Notes under the pieces: model-generated
Told to the model about the DNA's origin: nothing
The model's database searches: none
The model's input: the letters and a program-made list of their open reading frames with translations, nothing else
Program-made: the position numbers and the translations under genes
Part shown: positions 52,024 through 61,722 of the stretch, one piece after another
Layout: the number at the start of each line of letters is the position of its first letter
Numbering within the stretch: the stretch's first letter is position 1
From: Pseudomonas sp. MN1F
GTDB taxonomy: Bacteria > Pseudomonadota > Gammaproteobacteria > Pseudomonadales > Pseudomonadaceae
NCBI RefSeq assembly: GCF_009391885.1
Contig: NZ_VZII01000039.1
Coordinates: forward strand, 1 to 64,000
Length of the DNA stretch: 64,000 nt
Reading direction: 5' to 3'

Positions 52024-53352
52024 TCAGAGCACCCGTTTGATCAACGGCTCCAGCCGGCTGTAGCGCAGGCGGCGGAGGAACTTGCGTACCTCCTTGGGGT
52101 GCTCGGCCTTCTCGCCCAGTTCAGCCACCGTGCCGATCTGCGGCGCATGCCGGCGAATGCCCTCAAGCTCCACCGCCCGTGGTACCAGCCACTGGCCGTG
52201 CGGGTCATCGATCAGCAGGCCGTTTTCCAGGTCCAGGTTGAACCCGCGCGGGTTGAGGTTGTTGCCGGTCAGCAGCGAATAGCGCTGGTCGACCCACACG
52301 CCCTTGGCGTGGAAGGTATGGCCCGGGTCGTTCCAGATGCGTATCTGCAACTGGCCGCTGGCAATCGCGGCCTGGCGCCGCCGGGCAAAGGCGCGCAGGT
52401 TGTCTTCGTACAGGTACGGCAAGGCACCGCTGGCGCTGAACGGCTCGCCCGGGGCGATGTAGAAGTCGTTGGCGGTGCGGTGGCCGACGATCAGCTCGAT
52501 GCGCACGCCCCGGTCCAGGGCATGGTCGATCTCGCGCATCACCACCCGTGGCGGGTTGAAATACGGCGTGCTGATGATGATCTGCGCACGTGCCGCCGCC
52601 AGCAGCGCGCACAGCGTGCGGTTGAGCGGGTTGCCACGGCCGACGCCGAGCAGCGGAACAACGCGCAGCCCCTGCCCCGCCATGGCTGGCGGTGCCTCAT
52701 AGGCCATGCGCCGCAAGCGTGCGCGCAGGCGCCGGATTTCACCGCGCAGATTGCGGGTTGCCGGTGGCGCGGGCAAGTCCAGGCGCGGCGTGGCGGTGTG
52801 GTGCAACAGGCGCCGCACCAGGTCGACCATGGCGTCGGCCAGGGCCGGCGCCTGGAACAGGTGGTAACGGTCCAGCCGGTAACGGTCGAACCGGTGCAGA
52901 TAGACGTTGTTCAGGCTGGCGCCGGTATAGATCACGCAATCGTCGATCACGCTGCCCTTCAGGTGCAGCACGCCGAACAGCTCGCGGGTCTGCACCGGCA
53001 CGCCATGGATCACCACGTCGAGCCCACGCAACTGGCGCTGGGCCTGGTACCAGGCCGCGTTGCCCGGCTGGCGCCCGGCCCCCAGCAGGCCTCGGCGGGC
53101 ACGGAACCAGTCGACCACGATGACGATCTCCAGGCCCGGCCGCTCGGCCTTGGCCTGGTACAGGGCATCGAGCACCTCCTGGCCGGCCTCGTCTTCCTGC
53201 AGGTACAAGGCAACGATGACGATGCGCCGGGTCGCCGTGGCAATGCGCTCGAGCAGGCAGGTGCGGTAGGCCGCGGCATCAGGCAACACCTGGATCGCCT
53301 CAGGGGCGATGGCGAAACCTGGCAGTGCCGCCAGCATGGATTCGGGGTTCAC
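52024..53352 (-). CDS. pssA: CDP-diacylglycerol-serine O-phosphatidyltransferase
   Basis: A 442-residue enzyme of the E. coli PssA type, in the PLD superfamily. Two active-site motifs are visible: H-L-K near LFGVLHLKGSVIDDCVIYTG and H-A-K in GHTFHAKGVWVDQRYSLLTG, each with the downstream N-N. It makes phosphatidylserine for phosphatidylethanolamine at the membrane surface, and the arginine-rich C-terminus would aid membrane binding. GTG start at 53352 with AAGGTGAT upstream. Distinct from the PLD lipoprotein at 41259. Confidence 0.92.
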   Translation of the reverse strand: MNPESMLAALPGFAIAPEAIQVLPDAAAYRTCLLERIATATRRIVIVALYLQEDEAGQEVLDALYQAKAERPGLEIVIVVDWFRARRGLLGAGRQPGNAAWYQAQRQLRGLDVVIHGVPVQTRELFGVLHLKGSVIDDCVIYTGASLNNVYLHRFDRYRLDRYHLFQAPALADAMVDLVRRLLHHTATPRLDLPAPPATRNLRGEIRRLRARLRRMAYEAPPAMAGQGLRVVPLLGVGRGNPLNRTLCALLAAARAQIIISTPYFNPPRVVMREIDHALDRGVRIELIVGHRTANDFYIAPGEPFSASGALPYLYEDNLRAFARRRQAAIASGQLQIRIWNDPGHTFHAKGVWVDQRYSLLTGNNLNPRGFNLDLENGLLIDDPHGQWLVPRAVELEGIRRHAPQIGTVAELGEKAEHPKEVRKFLRRLRYSRLEPLIKRVL

Positions 53353-53510
53353 GTACGATCACCTTCTGTCTGCAATCAGGTCCATTCCTGGCCGTTGCGC
53401 CCGGGGTGTATGATCAGCCCGGCAACGACCCATAACAACAAGAAACACGCGAGGCTTGTTTTCCTTCTGCCCCAGACGAACTACGCCTCAGCTTGCACAG
53501 GAAGATCGCA

Positions 53511-54506
53511 ATGGTCCACCCCGCGTCCAAAAGCGTAATGCCTTACCCAACCAGGACCTTTGGTTTTCTGGTATTGCCCAACTTCACGACCATTGGCCTG
53601 GCATCGGCGGTGGAAACCCTGCGCATGGCCAACCTGGCAGCGCGCCACCCCTTGTACCGCACCGTGTTGATTGCCGCCAGCCCGGAGCCGGTGGTGGCCA
53701 GCAATGGCATGCGCGTGCTGCCCGACCACACTATCGCAGACGCCCCGGCGCTGGACGCCCTGTTCGTGGTCGGTGCCAACCCGATCGACCGCAGCCGTGG
53801 CGGCACCCGGCCACTGATCGACTGGCTGCGCCAACTGGCGCGCCAGCGCTTGCCGCTGGGCGGGATCTGCACCGGCAGCTACCTGTTGGCCAAGGCCGAG
53901 CTGCTCGACGGCTACCGCTGCACCATTCACTGGGAAGACCTGCAGACCCTGCAGGAACACTTCCCCGACATTGTCATCTCCAGCCAGCTGTTCGAACTGG
54001 ACCGCGACCGTTTCACCTGTTCCGGTGGCGTGGCGGCGATGGACATGATGCTGCAACTGGTCGCCCGCCAGGCCGGTGGCCAGGACATCGCCGCCAAAGC
54101 CGCCGAGCTGTTGCTGTGTGACCGTGTAAGGGGGGAGCGCGAGCGCCAGCGCGTGCCGTTGCGCACCCTGCTCGGCAGTGCCCAGCCCAAGCTGAGCCAG
54201 GTGGTGGCGATCATGGAGGCGAACCTGGAGGAGCCGCTGGCGCTGGAAGAGCTGGCCAACCTCAATGAAGTGACCGTACGCCAGCTGGAGCGGTTGTTTC
54301 ACAAGTACCTGCAACGCACCCCCAGCCAGTATTACCTGGAGCTGCGCCTGTCACGGGCACGGGAACTGCTGCTGCGCAGCGATGTGCAGGTGCGCGAGGT
54401 GGCGCTGGCCTGCGGGTTCAGCTCACCGGCGCATTTTTCCAAGAGCTACAGTCGCTTCTTCGGCCTGTCACCGTTAGGCGAACGGCGGCAGGCCTCATTG
54501 CATTGA
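53511..54506 (+). CDS. cahR: GlxA-type AraC regulator, probably of creatine use
   Basis: A 331-residue regulator: N-terminal DJ-1/PfpI-like amidase-fold sensor (TFGFLVLPNFTTIGLASAVETLR, GICTGSYLLAKA with the cysteine elbow) and C-terminal AraC helix-turn-helix pair (LEELANLNEVTVRQLERLFHKY, VREVALACGFSSPAHFSKSYSRFFG). It neighbours an MHS transporter and creatinase. A regulator of this type, CahR, is reported to control creatinase in pseudomonads; I use the symbol on that basis with modest certainty. ATG 53511 has AGGAAG upstream, so it is preferred over the TTG at 53493. Confidence 0.75.
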   Translation: MVHPASKSVMPYPTRTFGFLVLPNFTTIGLASAVETLRMANLAARHPLYRTVLIAASPEPVVASNGMRVLPDHTIADAPALDALFVVGANPIDRSRGGTRPLIDWLRQLARQRLPLGGICTGSYLLAKAELLDGYRCTIHWEDLQTLQEHFPDIVISSQLFELDRDRFTCSGGVAAMDMMLQLVARQAGGQDIAAKAAELLLCDRVRGERERQRVPLRTLLGSAQPKLSQVVAIMEANLEEPLALEELANLNEVTVRQLERLFHKYLQRTPSQYYLELRLSRARELLLRSDVQVREVALACGFSSPAHFSKSYSRFFGLSPLGERRQASLH

Positions 54507-54530
54507 AGGACGCTGGCGTGCCGGTGCAGC

Positions 54531-55865
54531 TCAGTCCGGCAGGGCCGAATGCGCCGTCTCCCGGCACATCAACATGGCCAGCAACGCAACCAGCGCTGCC
54601 GCCAACAGGTAGCCTGCCGGGGCCAGCTTGCTACCTGTGGCCTGGATCAACCAGGTGGCAATGAACGGCGCAGTACCGCCAAACAGTGCGTTGGCCAGGT
54701 TGAAGCTCAAGGCGAAGCCGCTGAAGCGCACCTGAGTCGGGAATATCTCCGCCAGCAGGCACGGCAAGGTACCGTCGTTCATCGCCAGCATCGCCCCAAA
54801 GACGATCTGGATGGCCAGGATCACCAGCAACGGCTGCCCGTCGAGCAATTTGAACAAGGGCACGGTCAGGCCAAGAAACAGCAACGAAGCCACCACCAGC
54901 ATGGTCTTGCGGCCGAACTGGTCGGACAGCCGCCCCATCAGGAAGATCAGGCCGATATAGGTGGCCAGCGACACCGTAGAGGCAATGAACGAATCACGCT
55001 CGCTCATGCCCATCTCGCTGGACAAATAGGTCGGCATGTAGCTGAGCAGCAGGTAGAACGCCACGGCATTGAGGCAGGTGACGCCGAGGCCGATGGCCAG
55101 GCTGCGACGATGCCGTGAAAACAGCTCGCGAATCGGCGCCGGGGTCATGCAGGCCTTGTGTTCCAGGCGCTGTTCCATCTCCAGGAACTTTGGCGTGTCC
55201 TGCAGGCTCATGCGGATGTAGCGGCCAACCAGGCCGAACGGTGCAGCCAGCAGGAACGGCAGGCGCCAGCCCCAGCTGTGCAGGTCCTCGCTGCTCAGCA
55301 GCTCATGCAGCACCGCGACGAATGCCGCACCAAACAGCAGCCCGGCGGCCGTGCTGGCCGGGACGATGCTGGTGTACAGGCCACGCCGGCCGGGCGGCGC
55401 ATACTCGGCAAGAAAAGCCGCAGCACCGGCGTATTCACCCGAGGCGGAAAACCCCTGGACCAGGCGGATCAGCAACAGCAGGCCGGGCGCCCACAGGCCG
55501 ATCTGCGCATAACCTGGCAGCAGGCCGATGCAGAACGTTGAAATCGACATGATCAGGATCGACAAGGACAGGGCGTTGCGCCGGCCATGGCGATCGCCAA
55601 AATGCCCCCAGACCACGCCACCCAGCGGGCGGACCAGAAATGACAGGGCAAATACCGCGAAGGTTGCCAGCAAGCCGCTGGTCTTGTCGGTCTGTGGGAA
55701 GAAGGTGGCGGCAATGATGGTGGCGAGGTAGCCGTAGGCGGCGTAGTCGAACCATTCGACGAAATTGCCCATGAAACTGGCGCGCGCGGCCTTGCGCAGG
55801 GCCTGGCGTTCGGCGTTTGGTGCGGCGTTGTCAAGGGAAGGAGCGTTGAGCGTGGTGCTGGACAT
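54531..55865 (-). CDS. MFS transporter of the metabolite:H+ symporter (MHS) family, likely creatine uptake
   Basis: A 444-residue, 12-helix permease of the MHS/ProP-like branch: FVEWFDYAAYGYLATIIAATFFPQ at the first helix, GGVVWGHFGDRHGRRNAL as the loop 2-3 motif, and QGFSASGEYAGAAAFLAEYAPPGRRG. Such proteins carry betaine, proline, dicarboxylates or similar zwitterions. Its position between the GlxA-type regulator and creatinase makes creatine the natural substrate. Convergent with the regulator. Confidence 0.88.
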   Translation of the reverse strand: MSSTTLNAPSLDNAAPNAERQALRKAARASFMGNFVEWFDYAAYGYLATIIAATFFPQTDKTSGLLATFAVFALSFLVRPLGGVVWGHFGDRHGRRNALSLSILIMSISTFCIGLLPGYAQIGLWAPGLLLLIRLVQGFSASGEYAGAAAFLAEYAPPGRRGLYTSIVPASTAAGLLFGAAFVAVLHELLSSEDLHSWGWRLPFLLAAPFGLVGRYIRMSLQDTPKFLEMEQRLEHKACMTPAPIRELFSRHRRSLAIGLGVTCLNAVAFYLLLSYMPTYLSSEMGMSERDSFIASTVSLATYIGLIFLMGRLSDQFGRKTMLVVASLLFLGLTVPLFKLLDGQPLLVILAIQIVFGAMLAMNDGTLPCLLAEIFPTQVRFSGFALSFNLANALFGGTAPFIATWLIQATGSKLAPAGYLLAAALVALLAMLMCRETAHSALPD

Positions 55866-55938
55866 GACGGGTACCCTCTGATTCTTCTAATTGGAGGCAG
55901 GGTCTGGTGGTCATACAGTGGTTTTTATATTGCCCGGG

Positions 55939-56017
55939 GCGGCCCCTTCGCGGCCGAAGCCGCCCCCACAGGTATTTCACTGGCCTCTGTAGGAGCGGCT
56001 TCAGCCGCGAAGCAGGC
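55939..56017. repeat. REP pair between the MHS transporter and creatinase genes
   Basis: GCGGCCGAAGCCGCCCCCAC on the left faces TGTAGGAGCGGCTTCAGCCG on the right, in the P. putida REP pattern. It lies between co-directed genes downstream of creatinase, so it probably separates the two transcripts or protects the creatinase mRNA end. Confidence 0.85.
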
Positions 56018-56028
56018 GACGCCGGTGC

Positions 56029-57240
56029 TTATTTGCGAATGATGTTGTGCTCCGGCCCAAACGGGAATTTGGTAATGTTCTCGGCGCCGTGCTCATTGAC
56101 GATCAGGATGTCATGCTCACGGTACCCGCCCGCCCCCGGCCGCCCTTCGGGCAGCATGATCATCGGCTCGATCGACACCACCATACCCGGCTCCAGTACC
56201 GTGTCGATGTCTTCGCGCAATTCCAGCCCGGCTTCGCGGCCGTAGTAGTGGCTCAGTGTGCCGAACGAGTGGCCGTAGCCAAACGTGCGGTACTGCAGCA
56301 GGTCGTGGCGCAGGAAGATCTCGTTCAGTTCACGGGCGATGTCGCAGCAACGCATGCCCGGGCGCACCAGCTTGAGGCCCGCCTCATGCACCTCGACGTT
56401 GGCCTGCCACAGGCGCAGGTGATCGTCCGGGCAATGATCGAGGAACAAGGTGCGCTCCAGCGCGGTGTAGTAGCCGGCGATCATCGGGAAGCAGTTGAGG
56501 CTGAGGATATCGCCCTTGTTGACCTTGCGGCTGGTGACCGGGTTGTGCGCGCCGTCGGTGTTGAGCCCGGACTGGAACCAGGTCCAGGTGTCCATCAGCT
56601 CGCTGTCCGGGAAGCTTCGGGCGATCTCGCGGACCATCGCCTGGGTGGCGTGCAGCGCCACTTCATATTCCGGCACCTGGTCGCGCAGTGCCTCGACCAC
56701 CGCCGCCCCACCGATGTCGGCAACCCGTGCGCCATGGCGGATCAGCGCCTGCTCCTCGGCCGACTTGATCATGCGCATGCGCATGCACGGTACACCGATG
56801 TCGAGCAGTTCGGCCTTGGGGTAGCAGGCCGCGAGCTTGGCGTGGTTCTGCAGGTTGAGGTGGTCGTATTCGACGCCGATGCGCGAGGCCAGCGGCAGGG
56901 CCTGCTGGATGGCGACGAAGTAGTTGTCACGTTGCCAGTCGGTGTAGACGATGTTGTCGGTGCCCACCGTGCGCCGCCAGGGCTGGCCGCCGTCGATGTT
57001 GGCGCTGATCGACACCACCTTGTCCTGGGTCACCACCAGCGCGTAGGGGCGGCCGAACGAGCAGTAGAGGAAGTCGCTGTAGTAGTTGACGTTGTGGTAC
57101 GAGGTGAAGATCGCCGCTTCGATATCCTGCTCGGCCATGTAGGCCCGCAGGCGGGCGTGACGGGCGGCGTACTCCTGTGCGGAGAAGGTCGGTTTGACCT
57201 TGTCGCCATTGCGGATTTTCAGGGTCTGGGGCATTTGCAT
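56029..57240 (-). CDS. creA: Creatinase (creatine amidinohydrolase)
   Basis: A 403-residue pita-bread-fold hydrolase that splits creatine to sarcosine and urea. The sequence closely follows the P. putida enzyme throughout (for example FTSYHNVNYYSDFLYCSFGRPYALVV, ANIDGGQPWRRTVGTDNIV, EYEVALHATQAMVREIA). Catalytic H232 falls in DGAHNPVTSRKVNKGD, and the glutamates of the ALERTLFLD and VSIEPMIMLPEG segments are kept. Sarcosine oxidation genes are not in the window. Confidence 0.96.
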   Translation of the reverse strand: MQMPQTLKIRNGDKVKPTFSAQEYAARHARLRAYMAEQDIEAAIFTSYHNVNYYSDFLYCSFGRPYALVVTQDKVVSISANIDGGQPWRRTVGTDNIVYTDWQRDNYFVAIQQALPLASRIGVEYDHLNLQNHAKLAACYPKAELLDIGVPCMRMRMIKSAEEQALIRHGARVADIGGAAVVEALRDQVPEYEVALHATQAMVREIARSFPDSELMDTWTWFQSGLNTDGAHNPVTSRKVNKGDILSLNCFPMIAGYYTALERTLFLDHCPDDHLRLWQANVEVHEAGLKLVRPGMRCCDIARELNEIFLRHDLLQYRTFGYGHSFGTLSHYYGREAGLELREDIDTVLEPGMVVSIEPMIMLPEGRPGAGGYREHDILIVNEHGAENITKFPFGPEHNIIRK

Positions 57241-57361
57241 GGTCGGTGTTCCTTGTCGTTGTGAGCACGCTGTTCAGGCCGGCCGCCTGGAAAGCATTGC
57301 AACAGAACCAACGAGGACGCTTTTGTATCTATCCGACCTGGAATTGGCGTTATCGCCACAG

Positions 57362-57390
57362 GCCGGGGGGGCGCCTTGCGCCCCCCCGGC
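57362..57390. terminator. Strong G/C hairpin between katG and creatinase
   Basis: GCCGGGGGGGCG-ccttg-CGCCCCCCCGGC is a perfect 12-bp stem, 12 bases after the katG stop on the minus strand. A U-run is absent. The 57241-57361 stretch upstream of creatinase shows no other element I can name. Confidence 0.65.
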
Positions 57391-57401
57391 TTCAAACAGC
57401 G

Positions 57402-59657
57402 CTATTTGAGGTCAAACCGGTCAAGCTCCATGACTTTCACCCAGGCCGCGACGAAGTCTTTGACGAACTTGTCATTGCCATCGCTGCTGCCATACACCTC
57501 GCTCAACGCCCGCAGTTGCGCATGCGAGCCGAACACCAGGTCGACCCGGCTGCCCGTCCACTTCACCTGCCCGGTCTTGCGGTCGCGGCCCTCGAAGCTG
57601 TCGTTGTCCGCCGACGTCGGCTTCCATTCCACGCCCATGTCCAGCAGGTTGCGGAAGAACTCGTTGCTCAGGGTGCCAGGCTTGTCGGTAAACACACCGT
57701 CCTTGCTGCCGCCATGGTTGGCACCGAGCACGCGCAAGCCGCCAATCAGCACGGTCAGTTCAGGTGCAGTGAGGGTCAGCAGTTGGGCCTTGTCCAGCAA
57801 CAGCTTCTCGGCCTTGACGCTGTAGCGGGCCTTGCTGAAGTTGCGAAAGCCATCAGCCAGCGGTTCCAGCACGGCAAACGACTCGACATCGGTCTGCGCC
57901 TGGGAGGCATCGACACGGCCCGGGCGGAAGCCCACGCTGATGTTGTGCCCGGCATCCTTGGCGGCCTTCTCCACGGCGGCTGAGCCGGCGAGGACGATCA
58001 GGTCGGCCAGGGAGATCTTCTTGCCACCGGCGTTGAACTCGCCCTGGATCTTCTCCAGCGCCGCCAGCACCTTGCCAGTGCCCTGGTTGGCCGCCCAGTC
58101 CTTCTGCGGCGCCAGGCGCAGCCGGCCACCGTTGGCACCACCGCGCTTGTCCGAGCCACGGAAGGTCGAGGCAGCCGCCCAGGCGGTGGCCACCAGTTCG
58201 GCGACGCTCAGGCCCGATGCGAGAATCCTGGCCTTGAGCCCGGCGATATCCTGCTCGCCCACCAGCGGCTGGTCGGCTTTGGGCAGCGGGTCTTGCCACA
58301 GCAACTCTTCGTTGGGCATTTCCGGGCCCAGGTAGCGCGAGAGCGGCCCCATGTCACGGTGGATCAGCTTGTACCAGGCGCGGGCGAAGGCATCGGCCAG
58401 CTGGTCAGGGTTGTCCTTGAAGCGCTTGGCGATCGGCCCGTAGATCGGGTCGAAGCGCAGCGCCAGGTCGGAGGTGAGCATCGAGGGCGCGTGGCGCTTG
58501 CCCGCGTCATGGGCATCCGGCACGGTGCCTGCGCCTTTGCCATCCTTGGGTCGCCACTGGTGAGCGCCGGCCGGGCTCTTGGTCAGTTCCCACTCGAAGT
58601 TGAACAGGTTGTTGAGGTACTCGTTGCTCCATTGGGTGGGCGTCGAGGTCCAGGTCACTTCCAGGCCGCTGGTGATCGTATCGCCACCCTTGCCGCTACC
58701 GAACTTGTTGGCCCAGCCCAGGCCCTGCAGCTCCAGGCCTGCCGCTTCAGGCTCGGGGCCGACGTTGTCGGCCGGGCCGGCACCGTGGGTTTTGCCGAAG
58801 GCGTGGCCGCCGGCGATCAGCGCCACGGTTTCTTCGTCGTTCATGGCCATGCGGCCGAACGTTTCGCGGATGTCCCGGCCCGATGCCACAGGGTCCGGGT
58901 TGCCTTCCGGGCCTTCCGGGTTGACGTAGATCAGGCCCATCTGCACCGCAGCCAGCGGGTTTTCCAGGTTGCGCTCGCTGCTGAGGTCACGGCTCTGTTC
59001 TTCGGGATGTTTCTGCGGCTCTGCGACCAGGTCACCCTGCCCTGGCGGCTGCGCCTTGACCTGCTCCTTGCCATAACGGGTGTCGCCACCCAGCCAGACC
59101 TTTTCCGAACCCCAGTACACGTCTTCGTCCGGCTCCCACACATCGGCGCGGCCGCCAGAGAAACCGAAGGTCTTGAAGCCCATGGACTCCAGGGCGACGT
59201 TGCCGGTGAGGACGATCAGGTCGGCCCAGGAGATCTTGTTGCCGTACTTCTGCTTGATCGGCCACAGCAGGCGCCGGGCCTTGTCCAGGCTGACGTTGTC
59301 CGGCCAGCTGTTGAGTGGGGCGAAACGCTGCTGACCGGAACCGGCACCACCGCGGCCATCACCGATACGGTAGGTGCCGGCGCTGTGCCAGGCCATGCGG
59401 ATGAACAGCGGGCCATAGTGGCCGAAGTCGGCTGGCCACCAGTCCTGGGAGTCGGTCATCAAGGCGGTCAGGTCTTTTTTCAGGGCCTGGAAGTCGAGGC
59501 TCTTGAACGCCTTGGCATAGTCGAATTCCGGGTCAGGGCTGGACTTCGACGAGTGTTGATGAAGGATCCTGAGGTTGAGCTGGTCAGGCCACCAGTCACG
59601 GTTGGTGGTGCCGCCACCAGCGGTTTGATGGAACGGGCATTTCGATTCGTTCGACAT
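57402..59657 (-). CDS. katG: Catalase-peroxidase
   Basis: A 751-residue heme enzyme breaking down hydrogen peroxide. Distal site R-W-H in FIRMAWHSAGTYR; the linked tyrosine in MGLIYVNPEGPEG; proximal His in ALIAGGHAFGKTHGAGP; and a C-terminal duplicated domain (GWAN, DLIVLAGSAAVEKAA). Complete. AAAGG lies 9 bases upstream of ATG 59657. The 348-bp region 59658-60005 between katG and the divergent LysR gene contains no gene or clear operator I can support. The LysR is not OxyR-like at its N-terminus. Confidence 0.96.
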   Translation of the reverse strand: MSNESKCPFHQTAGGGTTNRDWWPDQLNLRILHQHSSKSSPDPEFDYAKAFKSLDFQALKKDLTALMTDSQDWWPADFGHYGPLFIRMAWHSAGTYRIGDGRGGAGSGQQRFAPLNSWPDNVSLDKARRLLWPIKQKYGNKISWADLIVLTGNVALESMGFKTFGFSGGRADVWEPDEDVYWGSEKVWLGGDTRYGKEQVKAQPPGQGDLVAEPQKHPEEQSRDLSSERNLENPLAAVQMGLIYVNPEGPEGNPDPVASGRDIRETFGRMAMNDEETVALIAGGHAFGKTHGAGPADNVGPEPEAAGLELQGLGWANKFGSGKGGDTITSGLEVTWTSTPTQWSNEYLNNLFNFEWELTKSPAGAHQWRPKDGKGAGTVPDAHDAGKRHAPSMLTSDLALRFDPIYGPIAKRFKDNPDQLADAFARAWYKLIHRDMGPLSRYLGPEMPNEELLWQDPLPKADQPLVGEQDIAGLKARILASGLSVAELVATAWAAASTFRGSDKRGGANGGRLRLAPQKDWAANQGTGKVLAALEKIQGEFNAGGKKISLADLIVLAGSAAVEKAAKDAGHNISVGFRPGRVDASQAQTDVESFAVLEPLADGFRNFSKARYSVKAEKLLLDKAQLLTLTAPELTVLIGGLRVLGANHGGSKDGVFTDKPGTLSNEFFRNLLDMGVEWKPTSADNDSFEGRDRKTGQVKWTGSRVDLVFGSHAQLRALSEVYGSSDGNDKFVKDFVAAWVKVMELDRFDLK

Positions 59658-60005
59658 CTGCTGTTACCTTTGGGTCGGTTATCCAGATTTCCGGTCTATG
59701 CCAGGTGTTCTTTCAGCCGAGCACTTGGGCTCATGCCTACCCCTCATCAGGTCAAGTCGGTCATGTGCCGACACGGGGCTGGCGAAGCTCTCACGTCACG
59801 TGCGGCGCGGTCTTGCACGCAAGTGCTGACACGCCGCCCGCGGGCGGATTTCGCAGGGCCAAGGGGAAGACTAGTCGAGCTTGGGCAGAGGTCTAATAGA
59901 GTGGCTCTTGCAGGCTGATAGCCCCGGCACATCCATACAAGGCACTATGCTCAGCGTCGTGCTTCAATACACCGCCAACCCCTCTACCCCCGGTGAGCCA
60001 GCCCC

Positions 60006-60914
60006 ATGAACCGCAACGACCTGCGCCGCGTCGACATGAACCTGCTGGTGCTTTTCGAAGCCCTGATGATCGAGCGCAACCTGACCCGCGTCGGCGAGAA
60101 GCTGTTCATCACCCAGTCCACCGTCAGCGCCGCCCTCGCCCGCCTGCGCGAACTGTTCGACGACCCGCTGCTGATCCGCAGCGGCCGGGCCATGGAGCCG
60201 ACGCCGCGGGCGATGCAGATCTTCGCCGAGCTGGGCCCGGCCATGGACGTGATTTCGTCGGCCATCAGCCGCGCCCGCGACTTCGACCCGGCCAACAGTT
60301 GCAACCAGTTCCGCCTGGGGCTTTCGGACGACGCCGAGTTCGGCCTGTTCCCGGCCCTGCTGCAGGCCCTGCGCGAGGAAGCACCGGACATCAGCGTGGT
60401 GGTGCGCCGCGCCAACTTCCTGCTGATGCCGGGCCTGCTGGCCAGTGGCGAGATTTCCGTGGGCGTGAGCTACACCACCGACCTGCCGGCCACCGCCAAA
60501 CGCCGCAAACTGCGCGATATCGGTGTGCGTGTGCTGCGCGCCGACGACCGCCCCGGCCCGCTGACCCTCGATGAGTACTGTGCCCGGCCCCATGTGATGG
60601 TGTCGTTCTCCGGCGACATGAGCGGCAACATCGACCTCGACCTCGCGCGCATCGGCCGCTGCCGCAAGGTGGTGCTGGCCGTGCCGCAGTTCGGCAGCCT
60701 GCGCGCGCTGCTGCGCAACACCGAAATGATCGCCACCGTGCCGGACTACGCCGCCTGTGCCCTGGCCGACGATGGCAGCCTGCGCGCCGACCCGGCGCCC
60801 TTCGAGATCACCGAGGCCGAGCTGTCGATGGTCTGGAGCGGCGCCCACGACAACGACCCCGCCGAGCGCTGGCTGCGCGAGCGCATCCTGCAGTTCATGG
60901 CCCGCCCGAGCTGA
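60006..60914 (+). CDS. LysR-family regulator (NodD/NahR-like branch)
   Basis: A 302-residue LysR protein. N-terminus DLRRVDMNLLVLFEALMIERNLTRVGEKLFITQSTVSAALARLRELFDD, typical of the NodD/LeuO/NahR branch, followed by a substrate-binding domain. Next to katG but lacking OxyR cysteines at recognisable positions. Downstream is a lipoprotein gene on the same strand, 100 bases away. Target unknown. Confidence 0.9.
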   Translation: MNRNDLRRVDMNLLVLFEALMIERNLTRVGEKLFITQSTVSAALARLRELFDDPLLIRSGRAMEPTPRAMQIFAELGPAMDVISSAISRARDFDPANSCNQFRLGLSDDAEFGLFPALLQALREEAPDISVVVRRANFLLMPGLLASGEISVGVSYTTDLPATAKRRKLRDIGVRVLRADDRPGPLTLDEYCARPHVMVSFSGDMSGNIDLDLARIGRCRKVVLAVPQFGSLRALLRNTEMIATVPDYAACALADDGSLRADPAPFEITEAELSMVWSGAHDNDPAERWLRERILQFMARPS

Positions 60915-61015
60915 TTCATCGACCCCATCGATAGCCACCATGAATGCCATCAAGTTCCGCCGCAGCCGCGGCGGGCGGAAGATGGCGGCATTCACTGATC
61001 GATGAGGCTCTCCCC

Positions 61016-61615
61016 ATGAAAACCGGCATGCTCGCTGCCCTGCTCGCCCTGTTCGCTGCCCTTGGCGGTTGTGCCGCGCCGGCTAGCCAGCAGGTTGCCC
61101 AGCCTTATGGGCATTTCTACTCGGCCAGCGCCATTTCCAGCGTCGCACTAGCCCCGGGGCAGCACGTGGCCGTGCTGCTCGGGCGCAATACCGACAGCAC
61201 CCTCAGCTACCTGCAGCAGCACCGTGACGACGCGGTGGCCACAGCGCAGCCGCGCAGCATTCCGGTAGCCTCCCTGCGCGGAGGTAGCCAAGCCTACGAC
61301 TGGCTGGCGCATTCGCTGGCCCAGCAGTTCGCCGATGTGACCTTTTATGAAGACCTGGACAGCCTGCTCGCCGCCCATCCGGACGTGATCGTGCTGCTGG
61401 ACAGCGAAAGCCGCCTGGCCACGGCAGACGTGGAGAGCCGGGTGGTGGCGCGATTCTTCGACAGCCAGCTGACCTACATCGGCCGCGCCGAGGGCCGTGC
61501 GCGCAAGGATGTCAGCAATGTGGCGCGGATGCTGGAAGACGAACAGGCCGCCAAGGCCGATGCCCTGCGGGATTTCGACGCTTCGCTGCAGCACTTGCTG
61601 GGCAGCAAGGTGTAA
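61016..61615 (+). CDS. Uncharacterised lipoprotein
   Basis: A 199-residue protein with lipoprotein signal MKTGMLAALLALFAALGGCA (lipobox LGGC, Cys19). The mature part contains ALAPGQHVAVLLGRNTDSTL, DWLAHSLAQQFADVTFYEDL and HPDVIVLLDSESRLATADVE, an alpha/beta arrangement reminiscent of outer-membrane-anchored accessory proteins of unknown role. No pathway neighbour. Start ATG 61016 fits the signal. Confidence 0.8.
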   Translation: MKTGMLAALLALFAALGGCAAPASQQVAQPYGHFYSASAISSVALAPGQHVAVLLGRNTDSTLSYLQQHRDDAVATAQPRSIPVASLRGGSQAYDWLAHSLAQQFADVTFYEDLDSLLAAHPDVIVLLDSESRLATADVESRVVARFFDSQLTYIGRAEGRARKDVSNVARMLEDEQAAKADALRDFDASLQHLLGSKV

Positions 61616-61722
61616 GGCACAACAACGCCCCAGCAGAAAACAGGGAACTCCCGCCATTCTCCCGCCATCTTAAGCAGTGAGTGGTTTATTTCCTTGTGCT
61701 TCACGTTACTGGAGAACACAAC

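Noticed and set aside
51853..53538. A 561-codon + strand frame over pssA
   Set aside because: Shadow frame; pssA carries both HKD motifs on the opposite strand and its ribosome site.
58293..59918. A 541-codon + strand frame within katG and its leader
   Set aside because: Shadow of katG, which is complete on the minus strand.
57402..60914. The LysR protein divergent from katG as OxyR
   Set aside because: Its N-terminus follows the NodD/NahR branch and no OxyR-type redox cysteine pattern is seen.
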